A stretch of DNA of 64,000 nt from Paenibacillus paridis (GTDB lineage: Bacteria > Bacillota > Bacilli > Paenibacillales > Paenibacillaceae). Under the pieces are notes generated by a model. The model made no database searches, was not told the origin of the DNA, and worked only from the letters and a program-made list of their open reading frames with translations. Location of the stretch: contig NZ_VCIX01000069.1 of NCBI RefSeq assembly GCF_006345825.1, positions 1 to 64,000 on the forward strand. The letters are read 5' to 3'. Below are positions 17,411 through 25,847 of the stretch, piece after piece. How positions within the stretch are numbered: position 1 is the stretch's first letter; each line of letters begins with the position of its first letter. The position numbers and the translations under genes were made by a program.

Positions 17411-17918
17411 GCTGTAAGCATCTTACGCGCTTACAGCCTACTTTCGAGCTAACTCCACCGCCAAATTCGCTCCATAAGAACCTATACGTTCCTACACTCC
17501 ACTAACCTAGGTTACTTAGACGTTGTAAGAGCTTATTTGCGCTTACAGCCTCGTTTCAAGCTAACTCCACCGCCGATTTCGCTCCGTAAGAACCTATACG
17601 TTCTTACAAGCCTCTAACCAAGGTTACTTGGGCGCTGTAAGAGCATATTTGCACTTACAGCCTTCTTCCGAGCTAACTCCACCGTTGATTTCGCTCCGTA
17701 AGAACCTATATGTTCTTACAAGCCACTAACCGAGGTTACTTAGGCGCTGTAAGAGCATATTTGTTCTTACAGCCCTCTTTCGAGCTAGCTCCACCACCGA
17801 TTTCGCTCCGTAAGAACCTATACGTTCTTACAAGCCACTAACCGAGGTTACTTAGGCGCTGTAAGAGCATATTTGCGCTTACAGCCCTGTTTGGAGCTAC
17901 CTGCACCGATTGTAGTCC
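17411..17918. repeat. tandem 112-bp repeats with alternating hairpins
   Basis: Four full units plus a partial fifth; the marker GCTGTAAG occurs at 17411 (unit 1), 17634, 17746 and 17858, with a GTTGTAAG variant at 17522, giving a 111-112-bp period. Each unit holds two palindromes: GCTGTAAGAGC-GCTTACAGC and GTAAGAAC-GTTCTTAC. The array starts nine bases after pucR and its last copy enters the 3' end of the ATP-grasp coding region (to about 17918). No gene-quality frame inside the intergenic part. It shares the word CTCCACCGCC with the 308-bp array at 7586 (CTCCCACCGCC), hinting at a related origin. Confidence 0.93.
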
Positions 17919-18740
17919 GCGCTTCGCTTTTTTACAATTGAGCGCATACGTTCTGCCGTAGCGTTTGCCATAACGAATGATTTTACGGAGCATGGACTGG
18001 TCCTCAAGGAGCGTAAACGGACAAGGGTCCGGCACTGTGTTTACCTCAAGAATCCACGGCTTCAACCGGCGGTCAATCGCCAGATCCAATCCGATCTCTT
18101 TGATGCCGGGATATGCCCGCTCCAGCTTCTTGGCGGAACGAACGCCCAGCTTATCCATGTAATCCAGCATGCTTTTGAGCTCAGCAGCCTTAGTATGCTT
18201 GCGCAGCAAATACGCCGTCGGATAGATCGTTCCGCCCTGGCTGCCATTGGTTACGATTTTAGCCGGATGAGCCACTCTGCCTAGAGTCCCGGTCGCTTCC
18301 CAGCCGCCGCGCGGCGCCCGCTGCACGACAACACGAATATCAAACGGACGACCCTGGTGCCGGAGCAGATGGATACCTTTTTGCACCAAATAATCTTCCC
18401 CTCTTGCAGCCTTTGCTATCGATCGATAAAACGCCTCATAAGTTCCGAAGGTCCGCTTTGCCGTTCCCAACTGATACGTATAGCGGTGACTCGATTTCGC
18501 CAAAGCCTCTCCTGTATGAAGCTCCGCCCGCATCACGCCATAGCCCTGCGCCCCTCTTCTAGGCTTCACATAGACCATGCCCCATTGCCGCAGCATGCCA
18601 AGCAAGCTGTCCTTCGTCATTCTGCTTGTGGCAGGCAAATGATTTTTCAGCATGGCATCCTTTTGATACAACTGCGTTTTGGCCCACTTATCCGCCACAC
18701 TCCGAACACGTTTCGATGCAGCCCCTCTTTTCTTCCTCAT
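17838..18740 (-). CDS. YheC/YheD-type ATP-grasp protein
   Basis: 300-aa ATP-grasp-fold protein resembling the YheC/YheD group associated with endospores in Bacillota. The N-terminus is strongly basic (KKRGAASKRVR). ATP-grasp features: YVKPRRGAQGYGV (about residues 57-69, phosphate-loop region), DIRVVVQRAPRGGW (about 133-146), GGTIYPT (about 170), and the metal-binding C-terminal ILEVNTVPDPCPF (about 243-255). A good GGAGGG ribosome site precedes the ATG. It is shorter than typical YheC/D proteins (350-450 aa). The last 26 or so residues (from GLQSVQVAP) are encoded by the 112-bp repeat, so the natural C-terminus was replaced or extended. It is divergent from the adenylation/sbnA/sbnB operon; whether it ligates the diaminopropionate product is open. 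Confidence 0.85.
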   Translation of the reverse strand: MRKKRGAASKRVRSVADKWAKTQLYQKDAMLKNHLPATSRMTKDSLLGMLRQWGMVYVKPRRGAQGYGVMRAELHTGEALAKSSHRYTYQLGTAKRTFGTYEAFYRSIAKAARGEDYLVQKGIHLLRHQGRPFDIRVVVQRAPRGGWEATGTLGRVAHPAKIVTNGSQGGTIYPTAYLLRKHTKAAELKSMLDYMDKLGVRSAKKLERAYPGIKEIGLDLAIDRRLKPWILEVNTVPDPCPFTLLEDQSMLRKIIRYGKRYGRTYALNCKKAKRGLQSVQVAPNRAVSANMLLQRLSNLG

Positions 18741-18901
18741 GAATATCCCTCCGTTCCCGATCTCCTCTCCTTAGCATACGAACCTTTTGCAAATTGGATG
18801 TAGGCAGCTGTCCCCATAACTCGAACCTGTATCCAGCAGCAACATATGCTTTAGTAACCCAGATTACCGAGATATTTGTCCGATAGGAGGTTGACATTCA
18901 A

Positions 18902-20149
18902 ATGGCGCTATCCCTTCCGCTTCACTCTCTCATACGGCGTACTTGCCAGTTTCACCCTTGGTACAGCACGCTATTCCCCCAACAAGGAATCGCTCCCGAC
19001 CTCTGTCAATCAACGATCCTGAGCGAGCTTCCGCTAATCACCTCCGAACGACTGGAGCAGCATTATTACGCTGAAGCGGCTAGAAACGAACCCGGGCTAT
19101 CGATATATAAGACCTCCGGAACCTCCTCGGGAATTCGGAAGTCGATCTATTACTCCCCAGAGGATGACGAGCGATATATCGCAGCAAAAAAAGCCTCCTT
19201 TCAAGAATGGCTCGACGCCAAAACCACCGGGCAGCAAGCAGCTCCCCCCATCCGCAAAGCGCTGGCGGATATGGGGACCGGACACGCGGCAAGCACCGCG
19301 ATGTCCATCTTTGCGAGCCTTGGCTATGAGGCGGATTCCTTGTCCTTCGCCCTCCCTATCGAGGAGCATGTCCGTAAGCTTTCCTCCTTCAAGCCGGATC
19401 TGTTCTACACGATGCCGTCGATTTTGGACGCAATTGCTTCTGCCGCGGATGATCCCCAACAATTTGGCATCCGAAAAATCATTCTCGTAGGCGAAATGGC
19501 TCCTCTGGATTGGCAAGCGAATATCGCCGCACGCTTCGGGATTGAGCCTACAAATATTTTGGATACCTATGGCTCCATTGAAATTGGAGCGATCGCTTCC
19601 TATTCCCACACCTATGGCCGGTACCTGTTCGCGGAAGGCATTTATGCGGAAGCCTTGCCGGCCGAGCAAATCGATCCACGCTTCGAACCGCTGCCGGCAA
19701 GCGAAAGCGTCCTCGTGCTGACTTCCTCCAATCGCACCCTGTTTCCGGCTTTGCGATACGTCACCTATGACGTCATTCGTGATTTCGAGACAATCTTGGT
19801 TGATGGACAGGAAAGGCAATCTTTCCGGTGCATTGTTAAGCGGATCGGCAGCGAACTCAAGCATGGGGAAAAAATCAGCCTGTACGACATCGAAAGCGTC
19901 GTGAACCGTTTTGTACCCGATGCCGAGCTGCGTGTTAGCCTGCGCAATAACAGGCTGTCCGTTCATATCCGCAGTAAAATGCTGGACGAAGAGCGACTGG
20001 CTGATATTCGGCATGCGATCGAGCATACCATTGGAGAAATTGGGCAAATGATTGAAAATCGTATGCTCGAGGGCATTACAGTGACACGTGCTGCGGATAA
20101 CGAACAACTGGAACGCGGGGCGGTGAAATCCAAAAAAATTTATTTCTAA
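18902..20149 (+). CDS. PaaK-like adenylate-forming enzyme
   Basis: 415-aa ANL-superfamily enzyme close to the phenylacetate-CoA ligase/CoF-synthetase type. Motifs: the ATP phosphate loop YKTSGTSSGIRKS (about residues 69-81), the adenine/acyl motif LDTYGSIEIGAIAS (about 221-234), a hinge Asp region near TYDVIRDFE (about 290), and a C-terminal Lys in GAVKSKKIYF. The substrate-activating core is complete; no carrier or condensation domain is attached. RBS AGGAGGT upstream. It heads a tight operon with sbnA (12-bp gap) and sbnB, so it probably activates a carboxylate for joining to 2,3-diaminopropionate, as an acyl-AMP or CoA ester. Not a canonical siderophore NIS synthetase. The exact substrate cannot be read from sequence. 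Confidence 0.85.
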   Translation: MALSLPLHSLIRRTCQFHPWYSTLFPQQGIAPDLCQSTILSELPLITSERLEQHYYAEAARNEPGLSIYKTSGTSSGIRKSIYYSPEDDERYIAAKKASFQEWLDAKTTGQQAAPPIRKALADMGTGHAASTAMSIFASLGYEADSLSFALPIEEHVRKLSSFKPDLFYTMPSILDAIASAADDPQQFGIRKIILVGEMAPLDWQANIAARFGIEPTNILDTYGSIEIGAIASYSHTYGRYLFAEGIYAEALPAEQIDPRFEPLPASESVLVLTSSNRTLFPALRYVTYDVIRDFETILVDGQERQSFRCIVKRIGSELKHGEKISLYDIESVVNRFVPDAELRVSLRNNRLSVHIRSKMLDEERLADIRHAIEHTIGEIGQMIENRMLEGITVTRAADNEQLERGAVKSKKIYF

Positions 20150-20161
20150 GGAGAATCGTCG

Positions 20162-21124
20162 ATGGGAAGAAATATATTGTCTATCATTGGGAATACGCCG
20201 CTCGTCCAGCTCTCCAAGCTCTTTGCCAATGATCGCGGCATCTCCGTCCACGCCAAGCTGGAGCTACTTAACCCCGGAGGGAGCGCCAAGGATAGATCCG
20301 CCGCCCGAATCATTAACGCCGCTTGGGAGGAGGGATTGATTGGGCCCGGCTCAGTCATCATCGAATCCAGCTCTGGCAATATGGCAATTAGCCTTGCAGC
20401 CATCTGCTCCTATTTGGGCATGGGCTTCATTAGCGTCATTGATCCCAAAGCGACGCAGCAAAACATTCGCATCATGCAAGCCTATGGCGCACATATTGAA
20501 CTGGTTCAAGAACCCGATCCGCAATCGGGTGAATTTCTGCCAGCAAGGCTGAGCCGGGTACGGCAATTATTAGAACGTATTCCGAATAGCTTTTGGCCGA
20601 ATCAATATGCCAACAAGAACAACTATCTCTCCCATTATGAAGGAACCATGCGCGAAATTATGGAGGAGCTTGGCCAAGTCGATTACATAATCGGCGGAGT
20701 CAGCACCTGCGGAACCATGCTCGGCTGCGCCCACTATATTAAAGACCATAAGCTTGCGACGAAAGTGATCGCCGTGGATGCGGCGGGCAGCGTCATCTTT
20801 GGCGGGGCGAACGGCAACCGGCGTTTCCCCGGACTTGGAGCCGGCATCGTCCCTCCATTTGGCGAGAGGCCATTTACAGATCAAGAGATTAAAGTCACAG
20901 ACGAAGACATGGTAGTTGGCTGCCGACTGCTGGTCAAGGAGGAGTCACTGCTTGCCGGACCTTCCTCCGGCGCCGTCATTCATGCCTTAAAATCGATGGA
21001 ACAGGAGCTTCCCGACCATTCCGTCTGTGCTGTTATTTTGCATGATCGCGGAGAACGCTATATGGACACCGTGTACAACGATGAATGGGTGAAGCAGCAA
21101 TTCGGCCAATCTTTTAACGCTTAA
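20162..21124 (+). CDS. sbnA: 2,3-diaminopropionate biosynthesis protein SbnA
   Basis: 320-aa PLP enzyme of the cysteine synthase fold. SbnA joins O-phosphoserine and glutamate to make the precursor that SbnB oxidises to L-2,3-diaminopropionate. Seen: IGNTPLVQL (about residues 9-17), PLP lysine in NPGGSAKDRSA (about 40-50), SSSGNMAISLA replacing the classical TSGNTG substrate loop of cysteine synthase, and the PLP phosphate loop GGVSTCGTMLG (about 180-190). The pairing with a SbnB gene directly downstream is what separates it from ordinary CysK. RBS AAGGAGA upstream. Second gene of the operon. Confidence 0.92.
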   Translation: MGRNILSIIGNTPLVQLSKLFANDRGISVHAKLELLNPGGSAKDRSAARIINAAWEEGLIGPGSVIIESSSGNMAISLAAICSYLGMGFISVIDPKATQQNIRIMQAYGAHIELVQEPDPQSGEFLPARLSRVRQLLERIPNSFWPNQYANKNNYLSHYEGTMREIMEELGQVDYIIGGVSTCGTMLGCAHYIKDHKLATKVIAVDAAGSVIFGGANGNRRFPGLGAGIVPPFGERPFTDQEIKVTDEDMVVGCRLLVKEESLLAGPSSGAVIHALKSMEQELPDHSVCAVILHDRGERYMDTVYNDEWVKQQFGQSFNA

Positions 21125-21167
21125 AGCGCATCAACAAAGGATGCTTTATCCTGCCATCGAAAGGAAC

Positions 21168-22157
21168 ATGTCTGTGTTATATCTCGGTGAAGAGCATATT
21201 CGCACGATCGGCCTGCACTGGAAAGAGCTCGTTGACAGCATGGAGGCTGCGGTACACATTCTGAATTCCGGTGATTTTGTGCAGCCTATTAAGCCTTACT
21301 TACGTTACGGCAATCCAGATAATCGAATTATCGCCATGCCTGCTTATGCGGGAGGCACTGTGCAGACAGCGGGCATCAAATGGATTGCGAGCTTTCCAGG
21401 CAATATTAATGCCGGCTTGCCGCGAGCACACAGTGTTACGCTGCTAAACCACGCCGATACCGGCATCCCATATGCCATAATCAACTCGGCGTTGCCAAGC
21501 GCGGCCCGCACAGCCGCCGTCAGCGGCTTGCTGCTTCGACATTATTTGAAGGCACAAGGAGAGAAAAGACGGCTGAGGCTCGGCATTATTGGGTTCGGAC
21601 CGGTCGGACAGCTGCACTACGAAATGTGCGGCCAATTGTATAACGAACGAATCGATGAAGCATATATTTACGATTTAAGGGGATGCGAGCTGAGCCACCC
21701 GCAACTCGCGGCTGAGGACCAGCCTCTGCGTGCGCGTACTCGGGTGGCGGACAGCTGGCAGCAGTTATACGAAGCTTGCGATCTTATTATTACCTGTACG
21801 GTAAGCAATCAACGCTATATCGATCGCCCGCCTTCCCCAAGCAGCCTGCTGCTGGACGTGTCCTTGAGAGACTATGCAACCGCGGCAATCGACCGCATCC
21901 AAGCGATTGTCGTCGATGAATGGGAAGAGGTTTGCCGCGAGAATACCGACATTGAGCAGCTGCATCTGGAACGAGGCTTAACTAAAGCGTACACTCTTTC
22001 TTTGACCGACGTGGTGTGCAGGGGAGCGCTAGCCTCTTTTGCCGAAGATGAACCCGTCTTGTTTTGCCCGATGGGGATGGCTGTCTTCGATATGGCCGCT
22101 GCCCGTTATTTCGTTGAACGAGCCAGCGCTCTGGGCATTGGATTACAGGTCAAATAA
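21168..22157 (+). CDS. sbnB: 2,3-diaminopropionate biosynthesis protein SbnB
   Basis: About 329-aa NAD-dependent enzyme of the ornithine cyclodeaminase/mu-crystallin fold. SbnB oxidatively cleaves the SbnA product to L-2,3-diaminopropionate plus 2-oxoglutarate. Seen: substrate-binding IKPYLRYGNPDNRIIAMPAY (about residues 40-59), Lys in AGIKWIASFPGN, Rossmann dinucleotide loop LGIIGFGPVGQLHY (about 139-152), and DVSLRDYA (about 229). Start is uncertain: ATG 21168 (MSVLYLGEEHIRTIG) matches the family N-terminus, while ATG 21141 adds nine residues; both have close AAAGG ribosome sites. Last gene of the operon and convergent with the AraC gene 19 bp away. Confidence 0.9.
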   Translation: MSVLYLGEEHIRTIGLHWKELVDSMEAAVHILNSGDFVQPIKPYLRYGNPDNRIIAMPAYAGGTVQTAGIKWIASFPGNINAGLPRAHSVTLLNHADTGIPYAIINSALPSAARTAAVSGLLLRHYLKAQGEKRRLRLGIIGFGPVGQLHYEMCGQLYNERIDEAYIYDLRGCELSHPQLAAEDQPLRARTRVADSWQQLYEACDLIITCTVSNQRYIDRPPSPSSLLLDVSLRDYATAAIDRIQAIVVDEWEEVCRENTDIEQLHLERGLTKAYTLSLTDVVCRGALASFAEDEPVLFCPMGMAVFDMAAARYFVERASALGIGLQVK

Positions 22158-22176
22158 GGCCGGATAGACTTCGCGC

Positions 22177-23052
22177 TTATGCTTTCTTCCTCACTGGTAT
22201 CCATATTTCACTTTTGAAAGTTGCCGATCCGACATCCTTGCTCTCATTCCAAAGCATCTCGGGGCCTTCCATTTGTTCATAGTGCGAGGAAGGGAACCAT
22301 TCCGAATAAATACGGCCCCATATATTTTGCAATGTTTCAGGGAATGGCCCGATGGCTTCAAAGACCGCCCACGTACCGCCAGGCACTTCCAGCGAGGTTA
22401 GGTTTTCCGGACATGGCTTGGATGTTGCAGCGCCTATATAATGATCCAGCTCCCCTTTCTCTTCCATTCTGCCCTCAGAGAAATTAGTCGATGCGCTAAT
22501 AAGTCCCACCGGATCAACATCCGAAATCCCCTTCAGCTGAGCAATCATTTCTGCATTCAGGCTGCTCCACATGGCTGCAATATGCGGGTTAACCCCCTCA
22601 AAAATAATCGGAACTCGCTTGTGCAAGCCAACGACACGGAAGGCCTCCTTATCTACAATCCGATAGTTCATCTCGCTTCCTCCTTTGATCGATAATTGAA
22701 AGGTCATGCGCGGATAAGCTTTGACCGCATGACGGCCGCCCCTAACTTCAGAAGGGGTAATGCCATGCAAGCTTTGAAAAGCTCTTGCGAAAGAATCCGG
22801 CGAGCTATATCCGTATTGAATAGCGACATCAATGACCTTTACGGTACTGTCATTCAGGTCAAACGCTGCAAGCGTCAGGCGCCTGCGCCGGATATATTCG
22901 GACAATGGAATGCCTGCAAGGAACGAAAACATCCGGTTAAAATGGTACGGGGAGCATAAAGAGCGCCTCGCCACTTCCTTGGGATCGATTTCATTCGTCA
23001 GATTGTCCTCTATATAACTCATCGCTTCATTCATATTTTTGAGCATATCCAC
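22177..23052 (-). CDS. AraC-family regulator with GyrI-like effector domain
   Basis: 291-aa regulator. Double AraC helix-turn-helix at about residues 3-105 ([20 protein letters not shown] and [20 protein letters not shown]), then a GyrI-like/effector-binding domain (about 130-290; [20 protein letters not shown] and [20 protein letters not shown]), the SOUL/BmrR-type small-molecule pocket. GTG at 23052 is chosen because an ideal AAGGAGGT lies seven bases upstream; an earlier ATG at 23070 would overlap that ribosome site. Such proteins often sense hydrophobic drugs. It is convergent with sbnB; no evidence it regulates that operon. Confidence 0.9.
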   Translation of the reverse strand: MDMLKNMNEAMSYIEDNLTNEIDPKEVARRSLCSPYHFNRMFSFLAGIPLSEYIRRRRLTLAAFDLNDSTVKVIDVAIQYGYSSPDSFARAFQSLHGITPSEVRGGRHAVKAYPRMTFQLSIKGGSEMNYRIVDKEAFRVVGLHKRVPIIFEGVNPHIAAMWSSLNAEMIAQLKGISDVDPVGLISASTNFSEGRMEEKGELDHYIGAATSKPCPENLTSLEVPGGTWAVFEAIGPFPETLQNIWGRIYSEWFPSSHYEQMEGPEMLWNESKDVGSATFKSEIWIPVRKKA

Positions 23053-23141
23053 TTCGATGACCTCCTTCATTTACAGATTAACAGGAACCAAAGCGAGCGA
23101 CCCGACAAATCCGGCACCTATTATGCGGGGTCTAATCATAC

Positions 23142-23181
23142 AAAAAAGGATAACACCAGCACGCGCTGGCATCATCCTTTT
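23142..23181 (-). terminator. hairpin terminator after the IDEAL-domain gene
   Basis: Stem AAAAAGGAT...CCAGC and GCTGG...ATCCTTTTT with internal mismatches. The A/T runs on both sides let it work in either direction, but the gene ending at 23222 on the minus strand is the nearest client. Confidence 0.7.
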
Positions 23182-23221
23182 TCTCATTGCTATTCTTACT
23201 ATACGATCAGCTCCGCTAATC

Positions 23222-23590
23222 TTAAGCAGATTGGCCTAGCCGATTAACCGGAAATGAATATATATTCGATTTGTCTCCCGCTTGAGCGGCAGCAACCTCG
23301 CTTGCTTTTCGTGTGTTGGTCAGCTCCATAAACCAGGCCTCATCCCAAGTATCCAGTGCCAAGTTGATTGAGTTTTGAAAAAGCTGGCCATCATCTACAG
23401 CAATGTCGGATACGTTTTTGAGCCAGGATGAGCGAACAGCAACGATTTTGCCAATCACTTCCTCGTTATCCGACTTCACAACATTCACAGTTACAAAGCC
23501 CTGTAAAATATCGATTGTTTCGACAAATCCGTGAATAAGCTCGCCATCTTTTGTTTTCCCTTGTACCCAGTCGCTTATGTTGAATTTCAT
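23222..23590 (-). CDS. IDEAL-domain protein with N-terminal SH3/KOW-like segment
   Basis: 122 aa. The N-terminal half (about residues 1-55, WVQGKTKDGELIHGFVETID) looks like a small beta-barrel of the DUF2187/KOW type. An IDEAL-domain signature lies at about 75-97 (INLALDTWDEAWFMELT), a short helical module found in several small Bacillota proteins of unclear function, some tied to competence or YpiB-like proteins. The gene is alone, with its own terminator. No catalytic residues are evident; function unknown. GGTGGTG is close to the start. Confidence 0.78.
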   Translation of the reverse strand: MKFNISDWVQGKTKDGELIHGFVETIDILQGFVTVNVVKSDNEEVIGKIVAVRSSWLKNVSDIAVDDGQLFQNSINLALDTWDEAWFMELTNTRKASEVAAAQAGDKSNIYSFPVNRLGQSA

Positions 23591-23834
23591 CTTCCAACAC
23601 CACCTATCCCTAATAGTTAGACTAGCCCCTTAACTTAACTGTAACTCTTTTCATTACACTTACTGTAAAAAAGTAGACGCTGCACATTCGATTTCTCAAG
23701 TGACGTCTTATGTTGAACTTCCATACTGTAAGTTTAATAGTTACAGTTATCTTTGTCAAGCCGTTATGCTAAAATGGACGATACACGCTGGTGCCCGTTT
23801 TTTTGCCTAAAATGCCATGCTTGCCGCTAAAGGG

Positions 23835-24071
23835 TTAACTCCAGCCCCAGAAAAACCCGTCTCTCTCCCAGGCTGCTTTCCCTTTATGCAGCTTGCGAAA
23901 AACTTTCTTTACTTCTTTATCGATGGAAGCATTGCCGTGTTCATTTATATAGATGAACGATTCGCCAAATTGGCTTTTAATATGCTCCACGGCAGCACTT
24001 TGATGTAAAATTCCTTTTTCTTTTAATTCATTCAACATCCATTCTGCGACTTCATTCGCGGTATGCGACAT
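23835..24071 (-). CDS. small DUF6953-like protein
   Basis: 78 aa, start ATG at 24071 chosen because AAGGAG lies eight bases before it (a GTG three codons earlier overlaps that site). Sequence: helical N-terminus (HTANEVAEWMLNELKEKGIL), a central FGESFIYINEHGNASID and a C-terminal VKKVFRKLHKGKAAWER with FFWGWS. It matches my memory of the small conserved DUF6953 family; function unknown. It is too short for an enzyme and may bind nucleic acid or a protein partner (basic C-terminus). Confidence 0.72.
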   Translation of the reverse strand: MSHTANEVAEWMLNELKEKGILHQSAAVEHIKSQFGESFIYINEHGNASIDKEVKKVFRKLHKGKAAWERDGFFWGWS

Positions 24072-24196
24072 CCTTCTCACTCCTTCATGAATAAACGCTG
24101 TAACTATAGCATAGATTACGGTCTCTCTTCAATGAGAAGGCGCCTTGCGCCCGCATTGACAGCTTAGTGCCGCTTCCACTATATTGTATTTATAAC

Positions 24197-24215
24197 AATT
24201 TAATTTTACTAAATT
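24197..24215. promoter_or_regulatory. candidate OhrR operator
   Basis: AT-rich palindrome AATTTA (24197-24202) and TAAATT (24210-24215) about 80 bp before the OhrR-like start, in the style of MarR/OhrR operators. It would suit autoregulation of the regulator and the following aldo/keto reductase. Confidence 0.4.
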
Positions 24216-24292
24216 TAGATACAGGGTACAATACCTAGCAAGCGAGTATTCTAATCGTTCAACAAATTCACCTTCCTATGGAGGACCACAAC

Positions 24293-24745
24293 ATGGACAG
24301 CAATGAGATTTTAAAATTAGACAACCAGATCTGCTTCGCCTTTTATGCTTGTTCTCGGGAGATTACGAAGCTGTACCGCCCGATGCTGGAAAAGATTGAT
24401 TTGACCTATACGCAGTATGTAACGATGCTGGCGTTATGGGAGCAGGACCATGTGACGGTCACTGCGCTTGGCCATAAGCTTTTTCTCGATTCCGGCACCC
24501 TGACTCCGTTGCTCAAGAAGCTGGAAGCCGCCGGCCACATTACGCGAACGCGTGACCGGAATGACGAGCGCAGCGTTCTTGTTGAGCTGACGGAGCAAGG
24601 AAAGGCATTGAAGGAGCAAGCGCTTGGGTTTCCCGAGCAATTAGCCTGTATGCTTGATGCCAAACCAGAAGAAGGCGCTGAGCTGCTGGGACAAATGCAT
24701 CAATTCCTGCAACGGATCCAACAGAACGCAGCCAAAGAATCGTAA
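24293..24745 (+). CDS. ohrR: OhrR-like MarR-family peroxide regulator
   Basis: 150-aa MarR-type winged-helix repressor of the organic-peroxide-sensing OhrR group. The conserved sensing Cys is at about residue 14 (NQICFAFYACSRE), the DNA-recognition helix around LFLDSGTLTPLLKKLE (about 64-79), and the wing around RDRNDERSVLVELT (about 88-101). Two more Cys, at about 20 and 119, are present; the late one sits where two-Cys OhrR proteins have their partner. ATG 24293 follows GGAGGA. It precedes an aldo/keto reductase by 42 bp with no ohr peroxidase nearby, which is unusual for OhrR. Confidence 0.85.
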   Translation: MDSNEILKLDNQICFAFYACSREITKLYRPMLEKIDLTYTQYVTMLALWEQDHVTVTALGHKLFLDSGTLTPLLKKLEAAGHITRTRDRNDERSVLVELTEQGKALKEQALGFPEQLACMLDAKPEEGAELLGQMHQFLQRIQQNAAKES

Positions 24746-24787
24746 GAGAACTCCAACCATCCATCATCTGATCAGGAGGTACCAACC

Positions 24788-25765
24788 GTGACTCCAAGCT
24801 TTCTTCGTCCCTTTGGCCCTACGAGCCTGCAGCTATCCCCACTGGGCCTTGGCTGCTGGCAATTCAGCAACGGCACTGGGCTTGTCGGCAAGTTCTGGCC
24901 CGTTCTTCAAAGCGATATGATTAATGAGATTGTCCGCACGAGCTATGAAGGCGGCATCAATTGGTTCGATACGGCCGAGATCTATGGCAATGGCCAATCC
25001 GAGCAACTGCTCGCGCGCGCGCTCCGCGAAGCGCTTCCTGCTGACAGCAACACGTATATAGCCACTAAGTGGTGGCCGCTGATGCGAACTGCAAGCAGTA
25101 TAGGCAAAACCATTGAGGAGCGTATTCGTTTGCTCGAAGGACGTACCATCCATCTGCACCAGGTCCATCAGCCTTTCTCCTTATCCTCGGTAAGCAGCGA
25201 AATGAAGGAGATGGCCAAGCTTGCAGCCGCGGGTAAAATTCAACATATTGGCGTAAGCAATTTTTCGGCCAAACAAATGCGTGAAGCTGACCGCGTATTA
25301 AGAGAGCATGGCTTGCGGCTGGCCTCCAATCAGGTCAAATACAGCCTGCTGGATCGCCGCATTGAGCAAAACGGAATACTGGACACTGCCAAAGAACTCG
25401 GCATTGCAATTATTGCGTATTCTCCCCTCGAGCAGGGCATATTAAGCGGAAAGTTCCATCATAACCCTGAGCTTGTCAAAGCGATCAGCGGACCCCGAAA
25501 ATTCAGTACGCCTTTCCGTGCCGAGGGACTTCGGCGCTCGCGGCCGCTCATTGATACGTTGGAGCTGGTTGCCGCCAGACATCAGGCAACAGCTACGCAG
25601 ACGGCACTGAACTGGCTAATTCATGCACATGGGGAAACGGTATTTGCCATACCCGGCGCGTCCAAGATCCATCACGCCGAGCAAAACGTGAAGGCCATGC
25701 GCTTTCAGTTAACTGCGGATGAAATCGAGGAAATAAGCAAGGTGTCATTGTTTGCTTGCCGATAG
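24788..25765 (+). CDS. aldo/keto reductase
   Basis: 325-aa NADPH-dependent oxidoreductase of the AKR superfamily (TIM barrel). Catalytic tetrad region: Asp-Tyr pair in WFDTAEIYGNGQSE (about residues 59-72), Lys in IATKWWPL (about 96), His in IHLHQVHQP (about 122-130); cofactor-binding VSNFSAKQM and IPGASKIHHAEQN (about 290-302). GTG start with AGGAGGT seven bases upstream. Likely cotranscribed with the OhrR-like gene, so it may detoxify reactive carbonyls during peroxide stress; that is inference. Confidence 0.9.
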   Translation: MTPSFLRPFGPTSLQLSPLGLGCWQFSNGTGLVGKFWPVLQSDMINEIVRTSYEGGINWFDTAEIYGNGQSEQLLARALREALPADSNTYIATKWWPLMRTASSIGKTIEERIRLLEGRTIHLHQVHQPFSLSSVSSEMKEMAKLAAAGKIQHIGVSNFSAKQMREADRVLREHGLRLASNQVKYSLLDRRIEQNGILDTAKELGIAIIAYSPLEQGILSGKFHHNPELVKAISGPRKFSTPFRAEGLRRSRPLIDTLELVAARHQATATQTALNWLIHAHGETVFAIPGASKIHHAEQNVKAMRFQLTADEIEEISKVSLFACR

Positions 25766-25847
25766 AAGCCTTCGATTCAAACCTCGCAAACTAGGGTATA
25801 TGAGAATGTAACCTCATATTTGCTTAATAGCGAGAGGAGGGCTCACC

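Noticed and set aside
17411..17918. CRISPR-like array
   Set aside because: The whole 112-bp unit repeats, including the parts between palindromes, so there are no unique spacers.
19097..20251. 384-codon minus-strand frame opposite the adenylating enzyme
   Set aside because: It lies wholly against a well-supported gene with ANL motifs and a good ribosome site; the antisense product shows no domain.
20162..21124. Ordinary cysteine synthase
   Set aside because: The substrate loop differs from the CysK TSGNTG form and the neighbouring sbnB gene fixes the role in diaminopropionate synthesis.
20162..22157. Staphyloferrin B siderophore cluster
   Set aside because: sbnA and sbnB are present but the NIS synthetases (SbnC, SbnE, SbnF) and exporter are not; no Fur box was found before the operon.
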